Shown one piece after another: positions 24,477 through 33,872 of a stretch of DNA of 42,729 nt (position 1 is its first letter; each line of letters opens with the position of its first letter). The translations under genes were made by a program, and so were the position numbers. Source of the stretch: Rhizobiales bacterium 65-9 (lineage in GTDB: Bacteria; Pseudomonadota; Alphaproteobacteria; Rhizobiales; Beijerinckiaceae); contig MKVY01000045.1 in assembly GCA_001899525.1 (NCBI GenBank), forward strand, positions 4,677 to 47,405, given 5' to 3'. The notes below the pieces were generated by a model. The model saw only the letters and a list, made by a program, of their open reading frames with translations, did no database searches and was not told the origin of the DNA.

Positions 24477-25306
24477 ATGTCGGAAACTGTGATGAGCGAG
24501 ACCGGGCCGCTGCTCCGCGTTCGTGATCTGCATGCGGAGATCGGCGATCCCCGGGCGCCGGTGCATGCGCTTCGCGGCGTGTCGTTTGACATCCTTCGCG
24601 GCGAGGCCGTCGGGTTCGTCGGCGAATCCGGCTCGGGCAAGAGCGTCACCGCGCGCGCCGTCATGCGCCTCGCGCCCGAGGGCGCGAAGGTGCGGTTGCG
24701 CGGCTCGGTCGATTTCGCGGGCCGCGATCTGCTGCAGCTCGACGAAAGCGAGATGCTCGATATTCGCGGCCGGCGGATCGCGATGGTGTTTCAGGATCCG
24801 ATGACCTCGCTCAATCCGGTGATGACGGTCGGCGCGCAGATCGACGACATCATCCGCCGCCACATGAATCTTTCCGCCAGGGAGGCGCGCGCGCGAAGCG
24901 TCGAGCTTCTGGGGCTTGTCGGCATTCAGGACCCGGCCCGCCGCGCCGATGATTACCCGCATCAGTTTTCCGGCGGCATGCGTCAGCGCGTGCTCATCGC
25001 CATCGCCATTTCCTGCGATCCTGATCTGCTCATCGCCGATGAACCGACCACGGCGCTCGACGTCACGGTGCAGGCGCAGATCCTGCGCCTGCTGCTGCGC
25101 CTGCGCGACGAGCGCGGCATGTCGCTGATGCTCATCACGCATGATTTCGGCGTGGTCGCGGGAATGGTTGAAACGGTGAATGTGATGTATCGCGGCAGGA
25201 TCGTCGAGACCGGACGCGTGGACGCTGTTTTCGCCGCGCCGGCCCACGATTACACGCGGCGATTGCTGGCCGCGACGCCGCGCCTTCATCGTTCCGGCCA
25301 AGCCGC

Positions 25307-25310
<4 letters not shown>
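24477..25310 (+). CDS. peptide-type ABC transporter ATPase (DppD/OppD family), short C-terminus
   Basis: 277 residues from ATG 24477. An in-frame ATG at 24492 lies within a 15-base tandem duplication (GGAAACTGAGATG / GGAAACTGTGATG), giving an N-terminus [10 protein letters not shown]. Walker A is GESGSGKSV (49-57), the signature is [14 protein letters not shown], and Walker B is [12 protein letters not shown]. DppD/OppD proteins usually continue about 50 residues past DYTRRLL with an oligo_HPY extension. This one ends soon after ([13 protein letters not shown]), so that extension is missing. Confidence 0.86.
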
Positions 25311-26305
<995 letters not shown>

Positions 26306-26306
26306 C

Positions 26307-27791
26307 GTGACAGGGAAACGTATTCTGTTCGGCGGCCTCTTTCATGAGACCCACACCTTCGTCGATGAGGTCACCACCATCGACTCGATCAAGCTGGAGG
26401 AGGGCGCGGCCCTGCTGCGCCGGCGCGGCGACGGCTCCACGACGGACGGCTTTCTCGAAGTGGCCGAGCGTGAAGGCTGGACCCCGGTTCCCACGGCTCT
26501 CATGCGCGCGACGCCGTCGGGGCGCATCGAGCAAAGCGCGTTCGAGACGTTCTGGCGCGCCTTCAGCGCGATCGCGGAGAAGGAGGCGGCGGCGGGGTTG
26601 GACGGCCTCTGGTTCGATCTGCACGGGGCGATGGTCACCACCGAGGACGACGATCCGGAAGGAACGTTTCTGGCGCGCGTTCGCGCCCTGCCCGGCGCCG
26701 CGGATCTTCCCCTGTTCGGCGTCTTCGATCTGCACGCCACCTTCACCGAGCAGATGGCGCGGCATGCGGACGGCCTTGTCGGCTATCGCGAAAACCCGCA
26801 CACGGACGCGCGCGCGATGGCCGTGCTCTCGGCGGAACTGCTCGCCCGTTCGCTGCGCGAGGGGCGACGCCCCCGCATCGTTCACCGCGCCACGCCGATC
26901 GTCTGGCCGCCCACAGGCACGGGAACGGCGGATGTTCCGATGAAGGCGCTCGAACAGGCGGCCCGCGCCATCGAGGCCGCCGATCCGGCGGTGTGGGCGG
27001 CCAATATTGTTGCCGGCTATGCGTTCGCCGACACGCGCGACACCGGCGTTTCAATGAATCTGGTCACGACCGGCGCCGAGGGCGCCGCCGGCGGGCATCT
27101 CGACAGGGTCGCCGCGTTGGCGATGGAGCATCGCGCCAGGGGAATCCCCGAGGAATGGGACCTGGTGGCCGCCATCGCCGACGCGCTGACCCGCCCGGCC
27201 GATAGGCCCATCATCTTCGTCGAGCCCGCCGACAACATCGGCGGCGGCGCGCCCGGCGATTGCACGAGCGTCCTGCGCGCGTTCCTGCAACACGCGCTGC
27301 CGAAATCAGGCGTCATCATCAACGATCCGCAGGCTGTCGCGACGCTCGCCGACAGGGCGATCGGATCAACCACGCGCATCGCTGTCGGCGGCAAGGGCGG
27401 CGAGCTCGATCCCGGACCCGTTCCCGTCGATGCGACGCTCATCAGCCGCTCCGATGGGCGTTTCACGCTGGAGGATCGGCAGAGCCATCTCGCTGCCGGC
27501 GGCGTTCATATCGAAATGGGACCCTGCGCTGTTGTTCAGGCGGTCGAAACGACGATCCTTCTCACGAGCCGAAAGACGCCGCCCTTCGATCTCGGCCAAT
27601 GGCGCTCTCAGGGCGTCGCGCCGGAGACGCTTCGCTTCATCGGCGTGAAGGCCGCCGTGGCGCATCGGCGGGCTTACGACAAGATCGCGGCGCGCAGTTA
27701 TCTGGTCGCCGTGCGCGGCGCCTGCCCCAGCGATCTCACGACATTGCCGTACAAAAAGATCAGGCGACCGATCTTTCCGCTCGACGCCTGA
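26307..27791 (+). CDS. M81-family metallopeptidase (MlrC / microcystinase C-like)
   Basis: 494 residues from GTG 26307, one base after the dppF-type stop. The N-terminal DUF1485-type domain has GGLFHETHTF, WFDLHGAMV, FGVFDLHATFTEQM and GYRENPHTD, whose Asp and His residues are the expected Zn ligands. The C-terminal MlrC domain has FVEPADNIGGGAPGDCTSVL and IGVKAAVAHRRAYD. The named member MlrC hydrolyses linear microcystin fragments, but most homologues lie beside peptide transporters and have unknown substrates. Position at the end of the transporter operon suggests it cleaves the imported peptide-like compound in the cytoplasm. Confidence 0.85.
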   Translation: MTGKRILFGGLFHETHTFVDEVTTIDSIKLEEGAALLRRRGDGSTTDGFLEVAEREGWTPVPTALMRATPSGRIEQSAFETFWRAFSAIAEKEAAAGLDGLWFDLHGAMVTTEDDDPEGTFLARVRALPGAADLPLFGVFDLHATFTEQMARHADGLVGYRENPHTDARAMAVLSAELLARSLREGRRPRIVHRATPIVWPPTGTGTADVPMKALEQAARAIEAADPAVWAANIVAGYAFADTRDTGVSMNLVTTGAEGAAGGHLDRVAALAMEHRARGIPEEWDLVAAIADALTRPADRPIIFVEPADNIGGGAPGDCTSVLRAFLQHALPKSGVIINDPQAVATLADRAIGSTTRIAVGGKGGELDPGPVPVDATLISRSDGRFTLEDRQSHLAAGGVHIEMGPCAVVQAVETTILLTSRKTPPFDLGQWRSQGVAPETLRFIGVKAAVAHRRAYDKIAARSYLVAVRGACPSDLTTLPYKKIRRPIFPLDA

Positions 27792-27802
27792 CAGCGCGCG
27801 CA

Positions 27803-27820
27803 AGCCCGCTCAGGCGGGCT
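27803..27820. terminator. terminator hairpin between convergent peptidase and fdsD genes
   Basis: AGCCCGC-TCAG-GCGGGCT is a perfect 7-bp stem with a four-base loop, 11 bases after the peptidase stop. On the plus strand it is followed by GGCTTTCCTT. The loop contains the fdsD stop codon, so it can serve the rightward operon better than the leftward one. Confidence 0.6.
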
Positions 27821-28046
27821 GGCTTTCCTTCAGGAGAGCGACCGCCTTGACGACGGCGGGATCGAGTCCGTTGTCCGGCCTGCGCGCTTCCGCGACAATC
27901 GCCGCGCGCATGCCGCGCGTCCAGAATTTCGCGACATGCTCGCGCACGCCCTCGACCGCGGTCGCTTCAGGATAGGACTTGAAGAAGGCCGCGATCTGGT
28001 TGGCCATGCGCGTCAGCTTCTCGGCATTCTCTCCGCCCCCGCTCAT
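27810..28046 (-). CDS. fdsD: formate dehydrogenase delta subunit
   Basis: 78 residues from ATG 28046, which overlaps the fdhD stop (ATGA). It has the FdsD pattern NAEKLTRMANQIAAFFKSYPEATAVEGVREHVAKFW, followed by TRGMRAAI. FdsD is a small accessory subunit of NAD-dependent molybdenum formate dehydrogenases, needed for maturation or stability of the FdsGBA complex. It is the last gene of the leftward operon fdsG-fdsB-fdsA-fdhD-fdsD. Confidence 0.85.
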   Translation of the reverse strand: MSGGGENAEKLTRMANQIAAFFKSYPEATAVEGVREHVAKFWTRGMRAAIVAEARRPDNGLDPAVVKAVALLKESQPA

Positions 28047-28855
28047 GCGCACGCCTCCGCTTTGTGGCTCTGCGCCGCCGTGAAAAGCGTCGCGCCGTCC
28101 GTGCGCGCAATCGCGACAAGGCTCACGCCGAGCGCCTCGGCGCGTTTGATCGCAAGCGATGTCGGCGCAGAAACGGCTACCAGCAGCGATGCGCCGAAGG
28201 CCGCGGTCTTCTCCACGATTTCGAAGGAGCAGCGGCTGGTGATCACGACGAAGCCGCTGTCCGCGCGATGCCCGCCGCGCATCAGACCGCCGATCAGCTT
28301 GTCGAGCGCGTTGTGGCGGCCGACATCCTCGCGCGTCATGACATGATCGCCGTTGAGATCGAACCAGGCGGCGCCGTGAACCGCGCGCGTGGCGTCGTTC
28401 AGCGGCTGATGATGCTCGAGTGCGGCGACGGCGCGCGCGATCCGAGAAGGCTCGACAGTGACGGATGTCGCGACCTTTCGCGCTTCCGGCAGCGCGTCGA
28501 GATCCTGCACGCCGCAGACCCCGCAGCCCGTGCGGCCCGTCATGTTGCGCTGGCGGGAAAGATGCGCGCTGAACGCCGACGGCGCGAGCGCGACCTGCGC
28601 GCGCAGCCCAAGCGGATGCTCCTCGAACGCGATGTCGCGGATGTCCTGCGCGCTGGCGACGACGCCTTCGGTCAGGCTGAATCCGACGATGAAATCTTCG
28701 AGATCAAGCGGCGTCGCCATCATCACCGCATAGGGAACGCCGCCATAAATGATATTCACCGGATGCTCGACGGGAACCGCGCGCTGGCCGTCCCGCGCGC
28801 CGCCGTCAGCGAACGAGACATAACGCGCCGCGACGGTTTCGACGGCGGGGATCAT
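28043..28855 (-). CDS. fdhD: formate dehydrogenase accessory sulfurtransferase FdhD (FdsC)
   Basis: 270 residues. The C111-G-V-C114-G motif matches the Cys pair that in E. coli FdhD relays sulfur from IscS to the molybdenum cofactor. Other blocks are VEHPVNIIYGGVPYAVMMATP, DFIVGFSLTEGV, FDLNGDHVMTREDVGRHNALDKLIG and the C-terminal VVITSRCSFEIVEKTA. It overlaps the end of fdsA by four bases. It is intact, so the maturation branch of the operon appears functional even though fdsA is broken. Confidence 0.9.
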   Translation of the reverse strand: MIPAVETVAARYVSFADGGARDGQRAVPVEHPVNIIYGGVPYAVMMATPLDLEDFIVGFSLTEGVVASAQDIRDIAFEEHPLGLRAQVALAPSAFSAHLSRQRNMTGRTGCGVCGVQDLDALPEARKVATSVTVEPSRIARAVAALEHHQPLNDATRAVHGAAWFDLNGDHVMTREDVGRHNALDKLIGGLMRGGHRADSGFVVITSRCSFEIVEKTAAFGASLLVAVSAPTSLAIKRAEALGVSLVAIARTDGATLFTAAQSHKAEACA

Positions 28856-30645
28856 TCCGCCGCCGTGGCGAAGCGCGGCGCGATGCGGCGCAGTTCGATA
28901 TCCTCGCGCGCGTTGCGCTCCTGCCAGTCCGAATACTGGTTGGTGCGACGGACTTGAACGGCGGTCACCTTGTATTCGGGACAGTTCGTCGCCCAGTCGG
29001 AGAAGTCGGTGGTGATGACGTTCGCGCCCGTCTTGGCGTGATGGAACGTGGTGTAGACGACGCCCGGCTGCATGCGCTCGCTGACCTCGGCGCGCAGCGA
29101 GATCTCGCCGGTTCGGCTCTGCAGAGCGACGAGATCGCCTGTCTTGACGCCGCGATTCTCGGCGTCGAACGGGTGGATTTCGAGCACGTCCTCGTCATGC
29201 CACACGGAGTTTTCGGTGCGCCGCGTCTGCGCCCCCACATTGTACTGCGACAGAATGCGGCCCGTGGTGAGGATCAGCGGGAAGCGCGCGCCCGTTTTTT
29301 CTTCCGTCGGCACATACTCGGTCATCATGAATTTGCCGAGGCCGCGCACGAAGCGGTCGACATGCATGATCGGCGTGCCTGTCGGCGCCTTGTCGTTGCA
29401 GGGCCACTGGACGGAGCCCAGCTGCTCGATCTTCTCATAGCTCACGCCGGCGAAGGTCGGCGTCAGTCGCGCGATCTCGTCCATGATCTCGCTGGGATGC
29501 GAATAGGACATGGGATAGCCGAGCGCGTTGGAAAGATCGATCGTCGCCTGCCATTCGCTCTTGCCGGACAAGGGCTCCATCACCTTGCGAACGCGGCTGA
29601 TGCGGCGCTCCGCGTTGGTGAAGGTGCCGTCCTTTTCGAGGAAGGACGAGCCCGGCAGGAAGACATGCGCGTATTTCGCCGTCTCGTTGAGGAAGATGTC
29701 CTGGATGACGACGCATTCCATCGCGCGCAGCCCGGCGGTGATGTGCTGCGTATCCGGATCGGACTGGGCGATGTCCTCGCCCTGCACATAGAGGCCCTTG
29801 AAGCCGCCGCCGATCGCTTCGTCGATCATGTTCGGGATGCGCAAGCCCTGCTCGTTCGACAGCGGCCTGTTCCAGAGGCTCTCGAACATCTGCCGCGTCG
29901 AGTCGTCGCTGACATGGCGATAGCCCGAGAATTCATGCGGGAAGGAGCCCATGTCGCAGGAGCCCTGCACATTGTTCTGTCCGCGCAGCGGATTCACGCC
30001 GACGCCGTCGCGTCCGATATTGCCTGTCGCCATCGCGAGGTTGGCCATCGCCATGACCGTGGTCGATCCCTGGCTGTGCTCGGTGACGCCGAGGCCGTAA
30101 TAGATCGCCGCGGCGCCGCCGGTGGCGTAGAGCCGCGCGGCCTCGCGCAGATCCTGCGCCGCCACGCCGGTGTACGGCTCCATCGCCTCCGGCGAATTAC
30201 GCTCCTCGGCGATCGCCCGCGCCCACATCTCGAAATCGACGAGGTCGCAGCGCTCGCGCACGAAGCTTTCGTCGATCAGCCCCTCTGTCACGATCACATG
30301 CGCCATCGCATTCAGCACCGCGACATTCGTCCCCGGCCTGAGCGCGAGGTGATGGCTCGCGGCGACGTGCGGCGATTTCACCATGTCGATGCGGCGCGGA
30401 TCGATGACGATGAGCTTCGCGCCGGCGCGCAGGCGCTTCTTCATGCGCGATGCGAACACCGGATGCCCGTCCGTCGGATTGGCGCCGATGATCATGATCA
30501 CGTCGGTCTTCGCGACGGACTTGAAGTCCTGCGTTCCCGCCGACGTGCCGAACGTCTTGCTCAGGCCGTAGCCGGTCGGCGAATGGCAGACGCGGGCGCA
30601 GGTGTCGACATTGTTGTTGCCGAAACCGGCGCGCACAAGCTTCAC
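28852..30645 (-). CDS. fdsA: C-terminal fragment of fdsA (molybdenum-cofactor domain)
   Basis: 597 codons if read from GTG 30645, which overlaps the upstream TGA by four bases (GTGA). The fragment holds the Mo-ligand cysteine and adjacent His in DTCARVCHSPTGYG (residues 20 and 21 of the fragment), and GANPTDGHPVFASRMKK. It also has the GQNNVQGSCDMG block and the C-terminal cofactor-binding domain (TTGRILSQYNVGAQTRR). There is no clear ribosome-binding site before the GTG. Translation would depend on coupling to the upstream fragment. Confidence 0.6.
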   Translation of the reverse strand: MKLVRAGFGNNNVDTCARVCHSPTGYGLSKTFGTSAGTQDFKSVAKTDVIMIIGANPTDGHPVFASRMKKRLRAGAKLIVIDPRRIDMVKSPHVAASHHLALRPGTNVAVLNAMAHVIVTEGLIDESFVRERCDLVDFEMWARAIAEERNSPEAMEPYTGVAAQDLREAARLYATGGAAAIYYGLGVTEHSQGSTTVMAMANLAMATGNIGRDGVGVNPLRGQNNVQGSCDMGSFPHEFSGYRHVSDDSTRQMFESLWNRPLSNEQGLRIPNMIDEAIGGGFKGLYVQGEDIAQSDPDTQHITAGLRAMECVVIQDIFLNETAKYAHVFLPGSSFLEKDGTFTNAERRISRVRKVMEPLSGKSEWQATIDLSNALGYPMSYSHPSEIMDEIARLTPTFAGVSYEKIEQLGSVQWPCNDKAPTGTPIMHVDRFVRGLGKFMMTEYVPTEEKTGARFPLILTTGRILSQYNVGAQTRRTENSVWHDEDVLEIHPFDAENRGVKTGDLVALQSRTGEISLRAEVSERMQPGVVYTTFHHAKTGANVITTDFSDWATNCPEYKVTAVQVRRTNQYSDWQERNAREDIELRRIAPRFATAAE

Positions 30646-31682
30646 GACGTGATCGCGCCGACGGCTTCGCGACCGTAGTCGTTCTGGATGCGCTTGAACT
30701 CGCTCGCCGCGCGGTTGATCGCCTCCTCCCACGACACCTCGCGCCACGGATCGGTGATCGTCTCGCGGATCATCGGCTTGGTGATGCGGTCCTTGTGCGT
30801 CGCGTAGCCCCAGGCGAACCGTCCCTTCACGCAGGAATGTCCTTCGTTCGCCTGCCCGCCCTTGTAGGGAACCATGCGGACGACCTTGTCGCCCTGCATC
30901 TCCGCCTTGAACGAGCAGCCGACGCCGCAATAGGCGCAGGTCGTCACCGTGGAATGTTCAGGCTGGCCGTGCTCGACGACGGTCTTCTCCATGAGAGTCG
31001 CGGTTGGGCAGGCCTGCACGCAGGCGCCGCAGGACACGCAGTCGGAGTCGAGAAAGCTCACGCCCGCAGCCGAAACCCGCGAGTCGAAGCCCCTGCCCTC
31101 GATCGTCAGCGCGAACGTGCCCTGCACCTCCTCGCAGGCGCGGACGCAGCGGTTGCACACGATGCATTTCGCCGGATCGTACTGGAAGTAGGGATTGGAC
31201 GTGTCGACGGGGAGCGCGAGCGGCGAGTCCGTCTCGAAATGATTGGCGACCTCCTTGCCGTAGCGGACGTCGCGCAGGCCGACCACGCCGGCCATGTCCT
31301 GCAATTCGCAATCGCCGTTCGCCGAGCAGGTGAGGCAATCGAGCGGATGGTCCGAGATGTAAAGCTCCATCACGCCCTTGCGCAGGCGCGCGAGCTTGTC
31401 GGACTGCGTGCGCACGATCATGCCGTTCTCGGCCGGCGTTGTGCAGGAAGCGGGCGTTCCGCGCCGCCCCTCGATCTCGACGAGGCACATGCGGCAGGAG
31501 CCGAACGGCTCCAGCATGTCGGTCGCGCACAGCTTGGGAATTTTCGTTCCCATGCTCATTGCGGCGGCCATCACCGACGTTCCGGCGGGAACGCTGACGC
31601 CGACGCCGTCGATGGTCAGCGTCACTTCGTCCTCGGAGAGACGGATCGGCGTGCCGTAGTCCAGTTCCTTGATGAGGCTCAT
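30642..31682 (-). CDS. fdsA: N-terminal fragment of fdsA (iron-sulfur domains)
   Basis: 346 residues; GAGGAG precedes the ATG. All Fe-S ligands are present. The [2Fe-2S] site uses C52, C63, C66 and C80. The His-ligated cluster uses H112, C116, C119 and C125. Two [4Fe-4S] sites use C173/C176/C179/C183 and C215/C218/C221/C225. The cluster next to the molybdenum site uses C249, C252, C256 and C284. The fragment stops inside the molybdopterin oxidoreductase domain, so it could carry electrons but has no catalytic site. Confidence 0.7.
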   Translation of the reverse strand: MSLIKELDYGTPIRLSEDEVTLTIDGVGVSVPAGTSVMAAAMSMGTKIPKLCATDMLEPFGSCRMCLVEIEGRRGTPASCTTPAENGMIVRTQSDKLARLRKGVMELYISDHPLDCLTCSANGDCELQDMAGVVGLRDVRYGKEVANHFETDSPLALPVDTSNPYFQYDPAKCIVCNRCVRACEEVQGTFALTIEGRGFDSRVSAAGVSFLDSDCVSCGACVQACPTATLMEKTVVEHGQPEHSTVTTCAYCGVGCSFKAEMQGDKVVRMVPYKGGQANEGHSCVKGRFAWGYATHKDRITKPMIRETITDPWREVSWEEAINRAASEFKRIQNDYGREAVGAITS

Positions 31683-31692
31683 GACGAGCTCC

Positions 31693-33261
31693 TCACTCGG
31701 CCGCGACGGAGAGTCGCGAACCCTTGCTGAAATCCTCGGGGAAATGCGTGATCGCGCTCATCACCGGCACGGGCGTCAGCCCGCCCATGGCGCAGAGCGA
31801 ACCATCCGTCATGATCTCGCACAGGTCGCGCACGAGATTGAGATTGCGCTCGGTTTGAACGCCCGCGATCACCTTGTCCATCGTCTCGACGCCGCGCGTC
31901 GCGCCGATCCGGCATGGCGTGCATTTGCCGCACGACTCCACGGCGCAGAATTCGAAAGCGAACCGCGCCTGCTTCGCGAGGTCGACGCTGTCGTCGAACA
32001 CCACGACGCCGCCATGTCCGAGCAGCCCCTTCGCCGCCGCGAAGGCCTCGTAGTCGAGCGGAATGTCGAGCATCCGCTCCGGAAAATAGGCGCCGAGAGG
32101 ACCGCCGACCTGCACCGCGCGCACCGGCCGGCCGCTGAGCGTGCCGCCGCCGAACTCTTCGACCACCGCGCGCAGCGTCGCGCCGAAGGCGAGCTCGATC
32201 AGACCGCCGCGCTTCACATTGCCGGCGAGCTGCACCGGCAGCGTGCCGAGCGAACGGCCCATGCCGAAATCGGCGTACGCCTTGCCGCCATTCGCCATGA
32301 TCCACGGTATGGCGGCGAAGGAGAGAACGTTGTTGACCAGCGTCGGCTTGCCGAAAAGTCCCTTGATCGCAGGGATCGGCGGCTTGGCGCGCACCAGAGC
32401 GCGCTTGCCTTCGAGGCTTTCGAGGAGCGACGTCTCCTCGCCGCAGATATACGCGCCCGCGCCGAGCCTCGCCTCGATCTCGAACGGCTTGCCGGAGCCG
32501 GCGGCCGACGCGCCGAGCACGCCCCGCCGCCGCGCGACGGCGAGCGCGCGCTGCAGCGCCTCGAACGCCTGCGGATATTCCGAGCGGCTATAGATGAAGC
32601 CCTTGCTGGCGCCGGTGGCGAGGCCCGCGATCGTCATCCCCTCGATCAGCGTGAAGGGATCGCCCTCCGTCAGCAGGCGGTCGGCGAAGGTTCCTGAATC
32701 GCCTTCGTCGGCGTTGCAGACGATATATTTGCGATCGGCGTCGGCTTTCCGCACCGTGTCCCACTTGATCCACGTTGGAAACCCTGCGCCGCCGCGCCCG
32801 CGCAGACCGGACGCCTTGACCTCGTCGATGATCGCCGCAGCATCCATCGCCGCCGCCCGCTCGAGGCCGGCCATGCCGCCATGCGCGCGGTAGTCTTCCA
32901 GCGAGAACGGATCGATCACGCCGCAGCGCGCGAAGGTGAGCCGCTGCTGCTTCGCCAGGAACGGAATGTCCTCCGGCCGTCCGAGCCGCAGGGAATGAGC
33001 GCCGCCGTTCAGCATGTCCGCATCGAGCAGATCGGCGACGTCGCGCGCCGAAACCGGCCCGTAGGCGATGCGGCCGTGCGGCGTCTCGACCTCGACCATG
33101 GGCTCAACCCAGAGCAGGCCGCGCGAGCCGGTGCGCACGATGTCCAGGGCGAGGCCGCGTTTCGCCGTCTCGCGCTCGACGGCCGCGACGACGCCGTCAG
33201 CGCCGAGCGCGAGCGCGGCCATGTCGCGCGGAATAAAAAGTCGGGTCGCGCCGTCGGCCAT
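31693..33261 (-). CDS. fdsB: formate dehydrogenase beta subunit (NADH dehydrogenase, FMN)
   Basis: 522 residues from ATG 33261, two bases after the fdsG stop; an in-frame TTG at 33267 is less likely. It is homologous to complex I NuoF: an N-terminal thioredoxin-like part, then the FMN/NAD site GLRGRGGAGFPTWIKW and CNADEGDSGTFADR, ICGEETSLLESLEGKR, and the [4Fe-4S] motif ESCGKCTPCRIGATRG with a later Cys in RDLCEIM. It accepts electrons from FdsA and reduces NAD+ in the cytoplasm. It appears fully intact. Confidence 0.92.
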   Translation of the reverse strand: MADGATRLFIPRDMAALALGADGVVAAVERETAKRGLALDIVRTGSRGLLWVEPMVEVETPHGRIAYGPVSARDVADLLDADMLNGGAHSLRLGRPEDIPFLAKQQRLTFARCGVIDPFSLEDYRAHGGMAGLERAAAMDAAAIIDEVKASGLRGRGGAGFPTWIKWDTVRKADADRKYIVCNADEGDSGTFADRLLTEGDPFTLIEGMTIAGLATGASKGFIYSRSEYPQAFEALQRALAVARRRGVLGASAAGSGKPFEIEARLGAGAYICGEETSLLESLEGKRALVRAKPPIPAIKGLFGKPTLVNNVLSFAAIPWIMANGGKAYADFGMGRSLGTLPVQLAGNVKRGGLIELAFGATLRAVVEEFGGGTLSGRPVRAVQVGGPLGAYFPERMLDIPLDYEAFAAAKGLLGHGGVVVFDDSVDLAKQARFAFEFCAVESCGKCTPCRIGATRGVETMDKVIAGVQTERNLNLVRDLCEIMTDGSLCAMGGLTPVPVMSAITHFPEDFSKGSRLSVAAE

Positions 33262-33263
33262 GA

Positions 33264-33734
33264 TCAATGCCTTTCCGCCAGCGCGTCGCGCAGCGTCTCC
33301 GCGTCGAGGCGGCCGACAGGTCGCTCGTCGACCAGCGCCGCGGGGCCGCAGGCGCAGAGGCCGAGGCAGAACACCGGCTCGAGAGTGACGCGCCCGTCCG
33401 CGGTGGTCTCATGCCAGTCGATGCCGAGTTCGCGCTTGATCTCGGCGTGCAAAGCGTCTGCGCCGACGGACTGGCAGGCTTCGGCGCGGCAGAGCTTCAC
33501 GACATGGCGTCCCGCGGGCTTCCGGCGGAAATCATGATAAAATGTCACGCAGCCATACGCCTCGGCCCGCGAGATGTTCAGCGCGGTCGCGATCAGAGGA
33601 ACGGCGGCGTCGGGCACATGCCCGAAGGCTTCCTGCAGCGCGTGCATGATCGGAAGGGTCGCCCCCTCCAGGCCGGCGTGAGCGGCGATGATTTTGCTCG
33701 CCACATCCGCATTCCACGGCTCGTAGAACGCCAT
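33264..33734 (-). CDS. fdsG: formate dehydrogenase gamma subunit
   Basis: 156-residue NuoE-like protein. The thioredoxin-type [2Fe-2S] ligands are C82, C87, C123 and C127 (C-x4-C-x35-C-x3-C). The helical N-terminus has PIMHALQEAFGHVPDAAVPLIATALNIS. It is the first gene of the operon, 138 bases after the lysR stop codon. It helps pass electrons between the Fe-S clusters and FMN within the FdsGBA complex. Confidence 0.92.
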   Translation of the reverse strand: MAFYEPWNADVASKIIAAHAGLEGATLPIMHALQEAFGHVPDAAVPLIATALNISRAEAYGCVTFYHDFRRKPAGRHVVKLCRAEACQSVGADALHAEIKRELGIDWHETTADGRVTLEPVFCLGLCACGPAALVDERPVGRLDAETLRDALAERH

Positions 33735-33754
33735 TGGGATTCCGCCCAGATTGC

Positions 33755-33789
33755 TGTTGTTCTAAACAACATGGGCTTGGACCGCTCAA
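33755..33789 (-). promoter_or_regulatory. fds operon promoter with a palindrome over the -10
   Basis: On the minus strand TTGAGC (33789-33784), a 17-base spacer and TTTAGA (33766-33761) form a plausible promoter. The -10 lies in a perfect palindrome, TGTTGTT-N3-AACAACA (33755-33771), which could be a repressor site. An A8/T8 tract at 33819-33826 lies further upstream and may bend the DNA. Confidence 0.5.
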
Positions 33790-33841
33790 CAATCAATCAA
33801 GCAGTCCGGTAGATCGACAAAAAAAATTTGTTAAGAAACGA

Positions 33842-33871
33842 CTATGAAATCATAGCCTTGAGCTATGATTT
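33842..33871 (-). promoter_or_regulatory. LysR-type binding site upstream of the fds operon
   Basis: A perfect 10-bp inverted repeat, AAATCATAGC-N5-GCTATGATTT (33847-33871), contains ATAG-N7-CTAT, a T-N11-A LysR box that also resembles the OxyR half-motif. A second ATAG lies 21 bases further on (33845-33842), as for a recognition site plus a weaker activation site. It starts one base after the lysR stop codon, about 105 bases upstream of the likely fds transcription start. Confidence 0.6.
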
Positions 33872-33872
33872 G

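Larger units (their letters stand above)
28852..31682 (-). pseudogene. fdsA: formate dehydrogenase alpha subunit, disrupted by an internal deletion
   Basis: FdsA is the roughly 950-residue catalytic subunit that oxidises formate to CO2 at a bis-MGD molybdenum site. Here the homology runs in two frames. Residues 1-346 end at TGA 30644-30642 just after AVGAITS, and homology resumes at once in the other frame with KLVRAGFGNNNVDTC. In the family about twelve residues, typically SRCTNEETYLVQ, join these blocks. Only two bases remain where 36 are expected, so a 34-base deletion explains both the gap and the frame change. The two parts add up to about 943 residues, close to full length. An intact enzyme is not encoded. 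Alternatives are a sequence or assembly error, or a split protein, since a GTG overlaps the stop. Confidence 0.8.

Noticed and set aside
28954-30678. 574-codon plus-strand open frame opposite fdsA
   Set aside because: It lies entirely antisense to fdsA, whose family motifs are unmistakable. Its length only reflects high GC content.
33792-33801. Possible Fnr/FixK box (TTGATTGATTG on the minus strand) in the fds promoter
   Set aside because: Only one TTGAT half-site is present; the ATCAA partner at the right spacing is missing.
33847-33871. Reading the 25-base dyad as the lysR transcription terminator
   Set aside because: No T-tract follows the stem directly, the stem is AT-rich, and it contains a T-N11-A LysR box. 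An operator is more likely, though a dual role is not excluded.
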